A stretch of DNA of 64,000 bases from Kamptonema formosum PCC 6407 (GTDB taxonomy: Bacteria; Cyanobacteriota; Cyanobacteriia; Cyanobacteriales; Microcoleaceae): positions 1,040,184 to 1,104,183 of the forward strand of contig NZ_KB235903.1 in assembly GCF_000332155.1 (NCBI RefSeq). Direction: 5' to 3'. The translations under genes and the position numbers were made by a program. The notes below the pieces were generated by a model. That model ran no database searches. It had not been told where the DNA came from and saw only the letters and a list, made by a program, of their open reading frames with translations. This document shows, in pieces, positions 52,565-62,500 of the stretch. Every line of letters starts with the position of its first letter. Positions within the stretch are counted from its first letter, which is position 1.

Positions 52565-54118
52565 ATGGTTCTGCGACGGTACACGCCCCCCACTTGCACC
52601 CTAGAAATCACGGCTAAAGTTTCGCCCCTCTCTCGTTGGGCGGGTAAACCAGTGTTAAAATCTCTTCGTTTCGAGCTGCGGCTCGACGATCCGCGCTTAC
52701 CAGAAGAAAGGCACGTTACGCTTAAAGGCGATCGCGCCCAACTTGAAGCCCTACACGAAGTGGTAAGCACTTATGTGCAAGACTTTCTCAGCCAACCCCC
52801 GACTGGCGCTCTCAGATTAAAGTCGGGAAGTACAGACACAATTGCGGAAATAGGCTCGGAACTCTCAACAGCGCCTACTGTAATTTTGAACGAAGACCGC
52901 AACCCTTTTGAAAAGGAAGCGAGTACGGTGGATGCAAAAACACCCTACTCCCCGAATACTTCTCCTCTCCTTACTGCTCACCCACGCCTGCAAGCGCGGG
53001 GCTTACTGGCTCACGAGCTATTTTTAGGGCAGCTAGCGGATGATACATCGAGAATCGCGATCGAACTGAGCGCTTTGCAGCTATTTGACATCGCCACAGC
53101 TCTTGATGAATATGCCACAGAATTGCTAGCTTTGCCTAACTTCAAGCGTTCAGGCGAAAGTAAAGCTTCTACACCCTGGCTCCGCAGTGCAGCAGTGGTA
53201 CTTTTAACTGTAGGATTGACAACCGGTGCGATTAAACTGCTCGATCGCTCTGACCGCAACGAGCAAACTGCGATGAAGGTACCTAGTTCAACGCCTAGCG
53301 CGATCGCCAGCCCGATCTCTCCAAGTCCCATTCAGACTGTACCTCCCCCCCCTGCTTTCGCCAAGTCGCCATTACCACCATTGCCACCGCCGGGGACTAT
53401 ACTACCTAGCCCCGCATCGCCACAAGCCGCGACTCCCACTCCCCCTACTCCCGCACAACCTAACCCAGTGCAGCCACCGCCACCGCTATTTCCCCAACCG
53501 CCTGTCCCTGAACCTTCGAGTCCCCCAGAACGTATTGTTACTATTCCGGGAGATTTAAGCGATCGCCAAGCACCCGTTACCCAAGAAGCCCCCATTGCTA
53601 GAGCTCCCAAACAAGCTCCTATTGCTCAAAATCCCATACCTGTTCCAGAGTCAAATGGGCCACCGTCAGCTTCCGAGTTGCCGACTTTGCCAAACCCATC
53701 TACTCTTAGCAGAATCCCCTCCGCAGTTCCAGGGGACACCGAACTGCCTCCCCTAGCAGATGCTCCATCGCCAGTAAATCCACAGGAAAATACCCAGGCT
53801 GCTGCACCTAACAGCAACCGCACTCTTTTTGATACAATTCCCCAAGTTACAGAGGCTAGAACTTATTTCGAGCAGAATTGGACTCCCCCTGAAGGTTTGA
53901 AGGAAACTTTAGAATACAGTTTGCAACTAGATCCCAATGGGTCGATTCAACGCATTATTCCTCGCGGGCAAGCGGCTGGGGATTACATAGACCGCACAAA
54001 TATGCCCTTAGTGGGGGAGCCTTTTGTCTCTGCTATCCAAGACGGAAAAACTCCTAGAATTCGCTTGGTCTTAAGACCAAATGGTAAAGTACAAGCGTTT
54101 TTGGAATCTTTGAATTGA
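52565..54118 (+). CDS. DUF4335 family membrane protein with Pro-rich linker
   Basis: The protein has 517 residues. The N-terminal conserved region (1-175) begins LRRYTPPTCTLEITAKVSPLSRWAGKPVLKSLRFELRLDDPRLPEERHVTLKGD. A single transmembrane helix (about 220-238, SAAVVLLTVGLTTGAIKLL) follows ALDEYATELLALPNF. A long Pro/Gln/Ser-rich segment (about 245-420) then leads to a folded C-terminal domain (VTEARTYFEQNWTPPEGLKETLEYSLQLDPNGSIQRIIPRG) that resembles secreted cyanobacterial modules. It is likely a membrane-anchored partner of the DUF3038 protein upstream. The start codon follows an ATTTTTA repeat with no Shine-Dalgarno sequence. Confidence 0.88.
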   Translation: MVLRRYTPPTCTLEITAKVSPLSRWAGKPVLKSLRFELRLDDPRLPEERHVTLKGDRAQLEALHEVVSTYVQDFLSQPPTGALRLKSGSTDTIAEIGSELSTAPTVILNEDRNPFEKEASTVDAKTPYSPNTSPLLTAHPRLQARGLLAHELFLGQLADDTSRIAIELSALQLFDIATALDEYATELLALPNFKRSGESKASTPWLRSAAVVLLTVGLTTGAIKLLDRSDRNEQTAMKVPSSTPSAIASPISPSPIQTVPPPPAFAKSPLPPLPPPGTILPSPASPQAATPTPPTPAQPNPVQPPPPLFPQPPVPEPSSPPERIVTIPGDLSDRQAPVTQEAPIARAPKQAPIAQNPIPVPESNGPPSASELPTLPNPSTLSRIPSAVPGDTELPPLADAPSPVNPQENTQAAAPNSNRTLFDTIPQVTEARTYFEQNWTPPEGLKETLEYSLQLDPNGSIQRIIPRGQAAGDYIDRTNMPLVGEPFVSAIQDGKTPRIRLVLRPNGKVQAFLESLN

Positions 54119-54347
54119 TAGTTGTTAGTTGTTAGTTGTTGGTTGTTAGTTGATAGTTGCGAGCATAAGGAACAAATAATATTAAGCCTGGTTAGTTAGG
54201 CATAATTCCGATCGGGGGCGGGTTCGCCAATATCTCGATTCTTAAGTGAGAAATCCCTTAAATCCTCCCGCCTCAATACTTAAAAACAACAGCCAAGAAT
54301 TAACAATTAACGACTAACCACGAACAACTAACAACTAACAACTAACA
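54118..54347. repeat. Spacer with GTTAGTT and ACTAACA heptamer arrays
   Basis: GTTAGTT/GTTGGTT units (54120-54160) lie after the DUF4335 stop. A short non-repetitive stretch (54163-54295) and ACTAACA units (54300-54347) run into the next start codon. Because the two arrays are complementary in sequence they could pair across the spacer. Confidence 0.88.
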
Positions 54348-55139
54348 ATGACCAGTAACAACCCTCAAATTAATGAAGAACGCATTGAAGCATATCTAAA
54401 AGTCATTCATGACCTGCTGAGTTGCGAGACGGGTCAAGAAGCAGAAACTCTGAATTCCTATCCTGACTTATTAGATATTGGCCTGGTGCAAACAATGGAA
54501 ATGGCAGCAGTAAGGATAGCAGAGGATGGTAATGAGGAAGCCGCTTCCTTTTTGCAAGAAATTGCTGTTCAATTAGCAGAAGCTTTGGACTTGTCCTTAC
54601 CAGAAGGAATACCTAGTGAGTATTTTAATTTTTTGGGTGAGATATTGCAGACAATCTCAGAAAATCCCGACCCGGAGATCGTATATCCGATTTTGGAAGC
54701 AAATCAAAATAAACTCGATCCAGTTTTAGCTGAAATGTTACAATCTTGGGCAATGGCTACTCTACCAGAAGTAGATGCAGAGGAGAGTTTAGCTTTGGCT
54801 GGCGTGATTGGCAATTTCAGCAATTTAATGCAGCAATTTCCCGGAGGGGATAGAGGTAACAATTTAGAGATTGCGATCGCAGGTTATGAAGCAATCTCTA
54901 CAATTTTTAGCCGCGATAATTTCCCAGATGTTTGGGCCGGGACTCAAAATAATTTGGCCGCTGCTTATGGCGATCGCGTTTATTTCGATCGTCAGGAAAA
55001 TTTGGAGCGTGCTCTTGCCTGTTACGAAAATGCCTTGGAAGTCTATAATTTAACAGAATTCCCGGAGGAATGGGCGAGAACTCAAAAGAATTTGGCTATT
55101 ACTCAGGAAGCGCGTGCTAGTGTTACAGATAATAGTTAG
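54348..55139 (+). CDS. Hypothetical TPR-like protein
   Basis: This 263-residue protein's N-terminal half is helical without a named domain (INEERIEAYLKVIHDLLSCETGQEAETLNSYPDLLDIGLVQ). The C-terminal 80 residues carry TPR-like motifs of the TPR_10/12 type: EIAIAGYEAISTIFSRDNFPDVWAGTQNNLAAAYGDRV and NLERALACYENALEVYNLTEFPEEWARTQKNLAITQ. In larger cyanobacterial proteins these repeats are fused to CHAT domains; this is a stand-alone copy. No signal peptide. The start codon directly follows an ACTAACA array. Confidence 0.8.
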   Translation: MTSNNPQINEERIEAYLKVIHDLLSCETGQEAETLNSYPDLLDIGLVQTMEMAAVRIAEDGNEEAASFLQEIAVQLAEALDLSLPEGIPSEYFNFLGEILQTISENPDPEIVYPILEANQNKLDPVLAEMLQSWAMATLPEVDAEESLALAGVIGNFSNLMQQFPGGDRGNNLEIAIAGYEAISTIFSRDNFPDVWAGTQNNLAAAYGDRVYFDRQENLERALACYENALEVYNLTEFPEEWARTQKNLAITQEARASVTDNS

Positions 55140-55201
55140 TTGTTTAGTTGTTAGTTGTTAGTTGTTAGTTGTTAGTCACTAGCGATAGTAACAACAGCTT
55201 T

Positions 55202-55260
55202 GGTGGGTGCTGAATTAACGATTTTTATCCTAATCAAATGAAATGATAGTAGCGCCCACC
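55202..55260. repeat. MITE-like inverted repeat (GGTGGGYGCTG)
   Basis: GGTGGGTGCTG (55202-55212) and AGCGCCCACC (55251-55260) are inverted repeats about 38 bp apart. Same family and internal sequence as 59403-59459. A GTTAGTT array (55136-55180) lies just upstream. Confidence 0.8.
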
Positions 55261-55315
55261 CTGGAAGATGAGTATTCATTTCAGATAGATATCTACCACT
55301 ACATTTTTTGGGAAA

Positions 55316-55843
55316 ATGTTAAAAAAATTCAAAACTAGGGAGATTTTGACTATTGTTGCTGTAGCAGTAACGCTAATAACTTCTGAAGCTATTGCTGCTA
55401 CTAACTTGCCATCTGTAAAGGCAGCAAAACCTACACGGACACTATTGGCATCCCAAATTTTAGCTCAGAATTCCAGCGCCAATGATTATTTTCAGAAAGG
55501 CGTGGCATTGGTTCAGAAACAAGACTTAGCAGGTGCAGAAGCAGCATTTCGCAAAGCAATTGAAATCAACCCTAACTTTGCAGAGGCTTATGCTAATTTG
55601 GGCAGTGTTTTAGCTAATCAAGATAAGTTAGAAGAAGCTATTTCTAATTTTGAGAAGGCTGTTAGTCTCAAGCCTAATGTAGCAGTTCTTCACTATCTTT
55701 TAGGGAGAGCACTTTACGAACAAAATCGACCCCAAGAAGCGGCGGAACCGCTAAAAAAAGCTAGGGATTTATTTAAGCAGCAAGGTCAAAATCAGGAAGC
55801 TGAAACAATTGAGCGAGTGTTGAAAGAAAATGGGTTAGAGTAA
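55316..55843 (+). CDS. Secreted TPR protein
   Basis: The protein has 175 residues. A signal peptide (ILTIVAVAVTLITSEAIAATN) is followed by a Ser/Lys linker and three TPR units: ANDYFQKGVALVQKQDLAGAEAAFRKAIEINPNFAEAYANLGSVLANQDKLEEAISNFEKAVSLKPNVAVLHYLLGRALYEQNRPQEAAEPLKKARDLF. The last helix (QNQEAETIERVLKEN) caps the superhelix. It is exported and probably acts as a periplasmic adaptor. The start ATG follows GGGAAA with no strong ribosome-binding site. Confidence 0.87.
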   Translation: MLKKFKTREILTIVAVAVTLITSEAIAATNLPSVKAAKPTRTLLASQILAQNSSANDYFQKGVALVQKQDLAGAEAAFRKAIEINPNFAEAYANLGSVLANQDKLEEAISNFEKAVSLKPNVAVLHYLLGRALYEQNRPQEAAEPLKKARDLFKQQGQNQEAETIERVLKENGLE

Positions 55844-55961
55844 TATTTATAGGTAGGGGCTAGGGGCTAGGGGCTAGGGGCTAGGGGAAGAAGGGAAGAA
55901 GGGAAAAGAATCAAGGCTTCAGCAATAAGCGAGTGCCTTAAATACCTTGGCGGTTGCTATA

Positions 55962-56106
55962 ATACCAAATACCAGTTAGTCATCCCCTTTATTAGTAATA
56001 ATATAATCCGTCATTGCGAGCGAAGCGAAGCAATCGCCTAGTCTCTGCGATTGCTTCGCTTCGCTCGCAATGACAATAAAGGGTGTAGTAAACCCGGATT
56101 TGGTAT
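55962..56106. repeat. Composite palindromic element, second copy with compensatory change
   Basis: Core arms 56010-56037 and 56047-56074 are exact 28-bp reverse complements around the loop CTAGTCTCT. They differ from the copy at 25246-25310 by one base in each arm (GAGCGGAG to GAGCGAAG, and CTCCGCTC to CTTCGCTC), so pairing is kept. The outer arms TACCAAATACCAGTT and AAACCCGGATTTGGTA match the other copies. A tandem array of GGGCTAG (55858-55885) precedes it. Confidence 0.9.
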
Positions 56107-56112
56107 TAGAGA

Positions 56113-56270
56113 GGACTTACGCAGGGAGTCCCAGAAACCGGGCTTGGGCCGTGAGCGTCAGCCGAACGGTTTTTGAGAGAATCTGTGGGTCACAAAGAAG
56201 TATTTTCGTCAAAAAACTGCTGGTTGAGCGAAAGTCGAAACCCGGTTTCTTTGGTTAGGTGCGTAAGTCC
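56113..56270. repeat. MITE-like element with GGACTTACGCA ends
   Basis: GGACTTACGCA (56113-56123) and TGCGTAAGTCC (56260-56270) are perfect inverted ends of a 158-bp element. Inner inverted segments AGAAACCGGG (56133-56142) and CCCGGTTTCT (56241-56250) lie within. GGACTTACGC-like sequence also occurs at 26896 and 6083. The small reading frame across it (56070-56258) is not a gene. Confidence 0.88.
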
Positions 56271-56285
56271 TGTCTAGTTATCTCT

Positions 56286-59261
56286 CTAGATAAAAGTAAA
56301 GTCAAAAGGAGAAAGGAATGGGACACCAGTAACACCATTTAATTTCGCTAAGATGCGAGAATCGTTACCGCTAGTATTATCGGCGTTACCATCGTAAATG
56401 ATGTAAGTGCTGCCACCCGCATCATAAGCAAATAAGAAGGCAGTTCCTCCCAAAATATTAAGCGAAACAGTTGTCTGCACTGGTAATACAATTTGGTTTG
56501 CGCCTTTGAGATTGGGGAATGCAGGGGTAAAGTTAAACTGGTCGTTAATCGGTACACCCAGAGCGGCAAAATCCGTAATAATATCGTAGCCGCCAGCCGC
56601 GATCGCAGCATTAATTCCCGCAGGCGAAGCCGCCTCAAAAACTGCACCTCCATCAGTAGGGCTAGTATAGCGGAATGTATTATTACCGCCGCCGCCGCTC
56701 ATGCTATCAACACCAGCGCCGCCTATGAGCACATCATTATCAAGTCCACCATTAATAGTGTCATTTGCCCCTGCCCCATCAATCGTATCGCTACCAGCTA
56801 AACCGTTGAAGTTATCCGGGAAAGAACCGCCCACAATAGTGTTAGCACCGCTATCTGCCAAAAATACCTGAACGTTAACTGTAGCTGCGGCCGTACCTGG
56901 ACTCGTCCCAAAGCCATCGCTGATGGTGTAGGTAAAAGCAACAGTACCAGCAGCACCAGCAGGGGTGAACTGCACCCCTGTACCGCCAAGATTTACCGTC
57001 GAGCCAGCTTTAGTGGTGCTGAGACTGATGATCCTCAGTGGCTGGTTTTCAGCGTCACTATCGTTGGCTAGTACATTAATTAGAGTTGGGAGAGGATTGT
57101 TAGTAGTAGTCAGAATTAAACCGTCATCGATCGCAGTTGGCGGGGTATTAACTTGGGTACCAGTGTTAGCGTTAAACGGATTAATATTGATGGCGATCGA
57201 GGATGTTGCTGTACCACCTTCAGGATCGCTGACACTGTAACTAAACGATCCAGCTTTCCCAGTGACATTAGTTGCAGGTTCAAATCTGAGCGAGGTCAAG
57301 TCTTGAACGCTCAATTTTTCGTTCAATAAGGTGACAGAGGTATTTCGCAATATTTGACCGAAGGTAGGATTAGGCAGTTGTGTCACTGTGACTGTTAACG
57401 CTGCACCCTCTGGGTCACTCGGTGTTTGAATGCTAAGGGCTAAAGGTATGTCCTGACTGGTTACTAGGCTCTTAGAGCTTTCCACGATTGGCGGTTGGTT
57501 GGTTGTCGCCGTTGGGAAAGCAGGGGAAGTCGGCCCTAACCCAGGAGTTGGAGTTGGTGGCGGTATGGGAGAAGGGCCTGGACTCACGCTAGGAGTTGGT
57601 GACGGTACTAGGGTTGGTAGTGAACTTGGAGTAGTACCCGTTGCAGGAGAAGGGCTAGTACCCGTTGTTGTAGGAGTAGGTGTGGGTGTTGCTGTTGGTG
57701 TGGGAGTTGGCGTAGGCGTAGGTGTGGGAGTTGGCGTAGGTGTGGGAGTTGGCGTAGGTGTGGGAGTTGGCGTAGGCGTAGGTGTGGGAGTTGGCGTAGG
57801 TGTGGGAGTAGGCGTAGGAGTTGGCGTTGCCGTTACGGGCGAGGGAGTTGTGCCCGTTGTCGAAGGAGTTGTACCCGTTGTTGAGGGAGTTGTGCCCGTT
57901 GTCGAGGGAGTTGTACCTAGAATGGGAAATGGGTTTTCATCAACAAACGGAACGGGATTTGTTGTAAACCTTGATTCGTTGACAGTTGTAGGTTTAACGT
58001 CGAGCAGTATTGCTAAAAATTCGCCCGTGCGCTTGTCTCTAATAATGGTGTTGCTGGAATTTGAGCCTGTTCCTTGGGATATCTCCAAGTCTGCGAATCT
58101 CAAATCACCTGTAAGGGCGATCGCATCATCGTCAGTAAAATCTCTAATTAGGTCAGCATCAGTTAAATTAACGCCGCCAGTAGTCGCACTGCCACTACTG
58201 AGGGAAGCTGGTTGAGTGCTAAATCTACCGATAACAAAGGTATCTCTGCCTTCACCGCCAGTGAATGTATCTGAACCGCGATCGCCAGAGAGAACGTCAT
58301 CACCACTATCACCAGCAAGTTCGTCGTTACCTTCACCACCATAAATAATATCGTCTCCTTCGCCGCCGCTAGCAGTATCGTTGCCAGCACCGCCGTTGAT
58401 CCTGTCTCCTCCTTCCTGGCCTAACAGAAGGTCGCTACCACCACCACCGAGTACAGTATCGTTACCGGTATCGCCAAAAAGAGTATCATTGCCGCGATCG
58501 CCAGAAACTAAGTCATCCTCGCCACCACCACGCAAGCAGTCATTACCTTTACCACCAAAAAGCGTGTCATTACCTTCGCTACCAAAGACAATATCGTTAC
58601 CCTGGTCGCCATAAGTAGTATCGCTACCCTGATCTCCAGAAACCAGATCGTCATCTTTACCGCCTCTTACACTGTCATCGCCTGCCCCGCCTTCAACAGT
58701 ATCTCTGCCAGCATTACCATTCAAATAGTCGTTATTTTCTTCGCCTCGGAGCAAATCTGGGCCGTCCCCCCCAAAAACGGTATCATCACCGGGACGCGCT
58801 GAAATAGTGTCATTCCGAGGGCCACCAATTAAATAGTCGTCCAGGTTGGTTCCCTGAACCACACCCTGAACAAATATTGGTTCTGGAGGAGGAGTAGGAG
58901 TCGGTGTCAACGTCTCCACAGGTGCAGGTGTTTGTGTTATGGCAGGCCGCGTACCCTGACTCACAGAAGGGGTAGTTCCCTGACTTACAGAAGGACTTGT
59001 ACCCTGACTGACGGAAGGGCTTGTACCCTGACTGACGGAAGGGCTAGTCCCCTGACTTACAGAAGGACTTGTACCTTGACTGACGGAAGGACTTGTCCCC
59101 TGACTCACAGAAGGACTCGTACCCTGATCTGGCGTTGGGGTGGGAGTAGGTGCAGGCGTTGGGGTTGGTGTAGGGAGAATATCAGTAATCTCGCCATTTT
59201 CATCTCGAAGCAAAAACGGTGGCCCGTCCTCAATAAAGCCTACTGGCACTGCACCTGGCAT
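56286..59261 (-). CDS. RTX (hemolysin-type calcium-binding) repeat protein 1
   Basis: The protein has 991 residues. A short conserved leader ([18 protein letters not shown]) is followed by Pro-Thr repeats and eight QGTSPSVS-like octapeptides (about 48-112). Next come RTX nonapeptides GGxGxDxxx (about 135-345), a long (PT)n tract (about 465-525), then two cadherin/Ig-like modules (DIPLALSIQTPSDPEGAALTVTVTQL; LPTLINVLANDSDAENQPLRI). A second RTX block (SDTIDGAGANDTINGGLDNDVLIGGAG) precedes the C-terminal FDFTFI. There is no Sec signal; RTX proteins are usually exported by type I secretion using a C-terminal signal, and no transporter genes are adjacent. Ribosome-binding site AAGGAGG precedes the ATG. 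Paralogue of the gene at 59543. Confidence 0.9.
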   Translation of the reverse strand: MPGAVPVGFIEDGPPFLLRDENGEITDILPTPTPTPAPTPTPTPDQGTSPSVSQGTSPSVSQGTSPSVSQGTSPSVSQGTSPSVSQGTSPSVSQGTTPSVSQGTRPAITQTPAPVETLTPTPTPPPEPIFVQGVVQGTNLDDYLIGGPRNDTISARPGDDTVFGGDGPDLLRGEENNDYLNGNAGRDTVEGGAGDDSVRGGKDDDLVSGDQGSDTTYGDQGNDIVFGSEGNDTLFGGKGNDCLRGGGEDDLVSGDRGNDTLFGDTGNDTVLGGGGSDLLLGQEGGDRINGGAGNDTASGGEGDDIIYGGEGNDELAGDSGDDVLSGDRGSDTFTGGEGRDTFVIGRFSTQPASLSSGSATTGGVNLTDADLIRDFTDDDAIALTGDLRFADLEISQGTGSNSSNTIIRDKRTGEFLAILLDVKPTTVNESRFTTNPVPFVDENPFPILGTTPSTTGTTPSTTGTTPSTTGTTPSPVTATPTPTPTPTPTPTPTPTPTPTPTPTPTPTPTPTPTPTPTPTPTPTATPTPTPTTTGTSPSPATGTTPSSLPTLVPSPTPSVSPGPSPIPPPTPTPGLGPTSPAFPTATTNQPPIVESSKSLVTSQDIPLALSIQTPSDPEGAALTVTVTQLPNPTFGQILRNTSVTLLNEKLSVQDLTSLRFEPATNVTGKAGSFSYSVSDPEGGTATSSIAININPFNANTGTQVNTPPTAIDDGLILTTTNNPLPTLINVLANDSDAENQPLRIISLSTTKAGSTVNLGGTGVQFTPAGAAGTVAFTYTISDGFGTSPGTAAATVNVQVFLADSGANTIVGGSFPDNFNGLAGSDTIDGAGANDTINGGLDNDVLIGGAGVDSMSGGGGNNTFRYTSPTDGGAVFEAASPAGINAAIAAGGYDIITDFAALGVPINDQFNFTPAFPNLKGANQIVLPVQTTVSLNILGGTAFLFAYDAGGSTYIIYDGNADNTSGNDSRILAKLNGVTGVPFLSPFDFTFI

Positions 59262-59402
59262 TGTTCCGCCTCCTTAAATAAACGCTAAATTTTGTTAGTT
59301 GTTAACTGTTAGTTGTTAACTGTTAGTTGTTAACTGTTAACTGTTAGTTTTTAACTGTTTTAGTTATAGCAATCGCCTTCGTCAATTAAGACATAGAAGT
59401 AA

Positions 59403-59459
59403 GGTGGGCGCTGCTATAACGATATTTCTTGCTAATTGAATGAGATAATAGCGCCCACC
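59403..59459. repeat. MITE-like inverted repeat (GGTGGGCGCTG)
   Basis: GGTGGGCGCTG (59403-59413) and AGCGCCCACC (59450-59459) are inverted repeats, matching 55202-55260. TTAACAG/TTAGTTG heptamers flank both sides (59297-59360 and 59500-59546) in the RTX intergenic spacer. Confidence 0.82.
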
Positions 59460-59542
59460 CTCCGAATATTAACGTTGCAAAACTCATCTTTCAAGTTTCT
59501 TTAACTGTTAACTGTTAACCGTTAACAGTTAACAGTTAACAG

Positions 59543-62500
59543 TTAAATAAACTTGAACTCCGATGCAGTAATTACAGTGCTTAAAGCACCAGGTAACGTA
59601 GGAATAGAATTGAGTACAGCCAAGTCAAAAGCGGGGAGACTATCATCACTAACATTCGGGTCATAACCCAAAAGATACTTATTAAAAGTATTGTTCAGAT
59701 AGACAAAGAAAGCTCCTGATTGACCCGAACCTTTTTGATTTTTCAAAGCGGCATTTACAGCTTGAGCATTGTCAAATTTTGCCTCAAACAATATCACCTC
59801 TTGACCACCAATATCATCGCCCGCCGAGCCGATATTCCTAATAATAATACTAGAGAAGTCGTTAGACGTGCCAGAGTTGGTAAAGCCGCCAAAATTGGAC
59901 GAGCGGAACAAGAAAGCATCGCTACCGCTGACATTGAAATCGCTAATGATATCTACACCTTCTGCGGGAGTTTCAAAGTAGAAGAAATCATTACCGGCCT
60001 CACCCGTCAGGAGATCGGAACCAAATCCGCCACCCAGGATGTCATCGCCCGCAGCGCCAAAGAGGGTGTCATTATCGCCACCGCCTAAGACCAAATCATT
60101 ACCAAATCCACCATTGAGGCTGTCGCCGCCATCTCCACCATCAAGAGTATCGTTGCCAGCTTCACCCAATAGAGAATCGCTACCGCCCTCGCCTAAGAGG
60201 TAATCGTTACCGACACCTCCCAATTGCGTGTCGTTACCGTCATCGCCGAGTACAGTGTCGTCACCATCGGCTCCTAATACTGAATCATTGCCTGTGCCAC
60301 CATCAATTAAGTCTCTGCCCACGCCGCCATCAACAATGTCGTCGCCGGCACCGCTGTCAATGGTGTCATCGCCAACTCCTCCTGTCACAATGTCACTGCC
60401 AGCCTCTCCGTATAGGGAGTCATCGCCGGCATCTCCTGATAGGACATCATTGCCGGTTCCGGCATAAACAGTATCGTTGCCTTCCCCAGCACTGAGTGAG
60501 TCGTCGGCATCTCCACCGAATAGCAGGTCATTGTTAAACCCGCCATCAATAGTGTCATTGCCATCTTCACCATCAACGGTATCGTTACCGTCTCCACCAC
60601 TTAAAACATCGTTGCCGGTACCACCTAAAAGGGAGTCATTGGCTGCTTGCCCTAAAATGGAATCGTTACCTGCTCTACCATCAATGATGTCATTGCCATC
60701 ACCTCCCAAGAAGGTATCATTGCCAGTCCCACCGACAATATAATCGCTGAGCGCCGTGCCTGAGAAGTTGTCGTTGATAATGCCAGTGCGATCGGAAATA
60801 CTATCTACGACAGTAATACTGAAAGAAGACTGCGGAGTGTTAGAAAATCCGTCACTAACTGTGAATGCAAAGCTATCACTGCCAGTAGGAGCTAATAAGG
60901 TGTATTTGACTATGTTGTTCAGGATGTCTTGCTGGCTAAACTTGTCACCGATATTGACAAAGCTGGTTCCCCTTTGCAGAAATCCTTTTGCAGGATCGGG
61001 TGCTTTCGTCAAGGTGTAAATTAGCTGCTCTGCCGGAGTATCGGCATCTGTAGCAGACAGTTCCTCAACAGAAATAATCTCGACTGGAGAACTCTTGGAG
61101 ACAATAATGCCTTCGTTAACAACTACTCGTGGCGGACTGTTGATATTAATAGTGACACTTGCCTGAGCCGTGCCGCCATTGCCGTCAGTAATCGAGTAGC
61201 TGAAGCTGTCACTACCAGTAAAACCAGCATTGGGAGTATATCGGAACGTTCCCCCAGCCACAGGCTCTAGTTGTCCGTTAACAGTTGCAGTAAAGGTGCT
61301 GACGTTAAGAATATTCCTGTCAGCATCAGTATCGTTAACTAGGACATTAAAGGAAACTGTTTGGTTGGCAACGGTGGTAACGCTGTCATTGACCGCTATT
61401 GGGGGCTGATTGATCGCAGGAGTCGGGGTTGGTGTCACCGATGGAGTCGGAGTTGGCGTTCCCGATGGAGTTGGTGTTGGTGTCCCCGATGGAGTTGGAG
61501 TTGGGGTTGGTGTCTCCGATGGAGTTGGGGTAGGAGTCGGGGTTGGTGTGCCCGATGGAGTTGGAGTTGGGGTTGGTGTTCCTGATGGGTCTGGGGTAGG
61601 AACGGGAGTAGGAGAGGGAGAAGGTGGTGGTGTTGCTAGCCCTGGCCTTGTGGGGGCGGCAATGAAGTTAGCCCGACCGAGCGTCCTGCTATCTACTCCT
61701 GGCAATACTGCTAAAAAGTCGCCCGTAGTACCGTTACGGATAATGGTACTTCCGGCTCTAGCATCGGTGCTTTGAAAGATTACGAGGTCTTCAAATCTGA
61801 GGCTGCCACTCAGTCCGATTAGATCGCCGCTGCGGTAGTCTGTAATCAAGTCAGCATCGGCTATATCGGGGCCGCCAGTGGTGGTGACGAGGGGAATGCT
61901 GGCGTTGCTAGGATTGGGGGCTGTGAAGGTACCAAGGACAAAGACATCTCTGCCATCACCGCCGGAGAGGGTATCTCTACCGAACTCGCCCCAGAGAACG
62001 TCGTTACCGCTTTCGCCAACAATGTTGTCGTCGCCGTCGCCGCCGAAAACGATGTCGTCTCCTTCGCCTCCAAAAATAGTATCTTTGCTGTCATTGCCGA
62101 AGAGCCAGTCGCCGCCTTCGTTGCCAAACAAGAGGTCGTCACCTCCACCGCCAGAGAGGGTATCGTTACCCTGGTCTCCCCAGACGATATCTTCGCCTAA
62201 ATCTCCGAAGAGGCTGTCGTCAGCGGAACCACCGCGCAAGCTGTCGTTGCCTTTACCGCCATAACCGGTATCTCTGCCATCACCGCCGATAACAGTATCG
62301 TTTTCGTTGTTGCCAAAGAGAAGATCGCCTTCACTACCGCCAGACAATAAATCGTTATCTTTGCCGCCGTAGAGGGTATCAAGGGCTGTACCGCCATCGA
62401 GGGTGTCCTGACCTGTGTTGCCAAAGAGTAGATCGTCGTCATCATCTCCTCTAAGTTCGTCGTCGCTGCCATCACCGATGAGGGTGTCAGCACCTCCTAA

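Noticed and set aside
56070..56258. 62-residue plus-strand frame
   Set aside because: It overlaps a MITE-like element and part of a palindromic element, with no ribosome-binding site or domain.
57499..58215. Long plus-strand reading frame rich in VGVGVG opposite RTX gene 1
   Set aside because: It is the antisense of the Pro-Thr repeat (ACC CCC on the other strand) and lacks a ribosome-binding site. The same explains frames at 61410-61775, 61878-62264 and 62415-62906.
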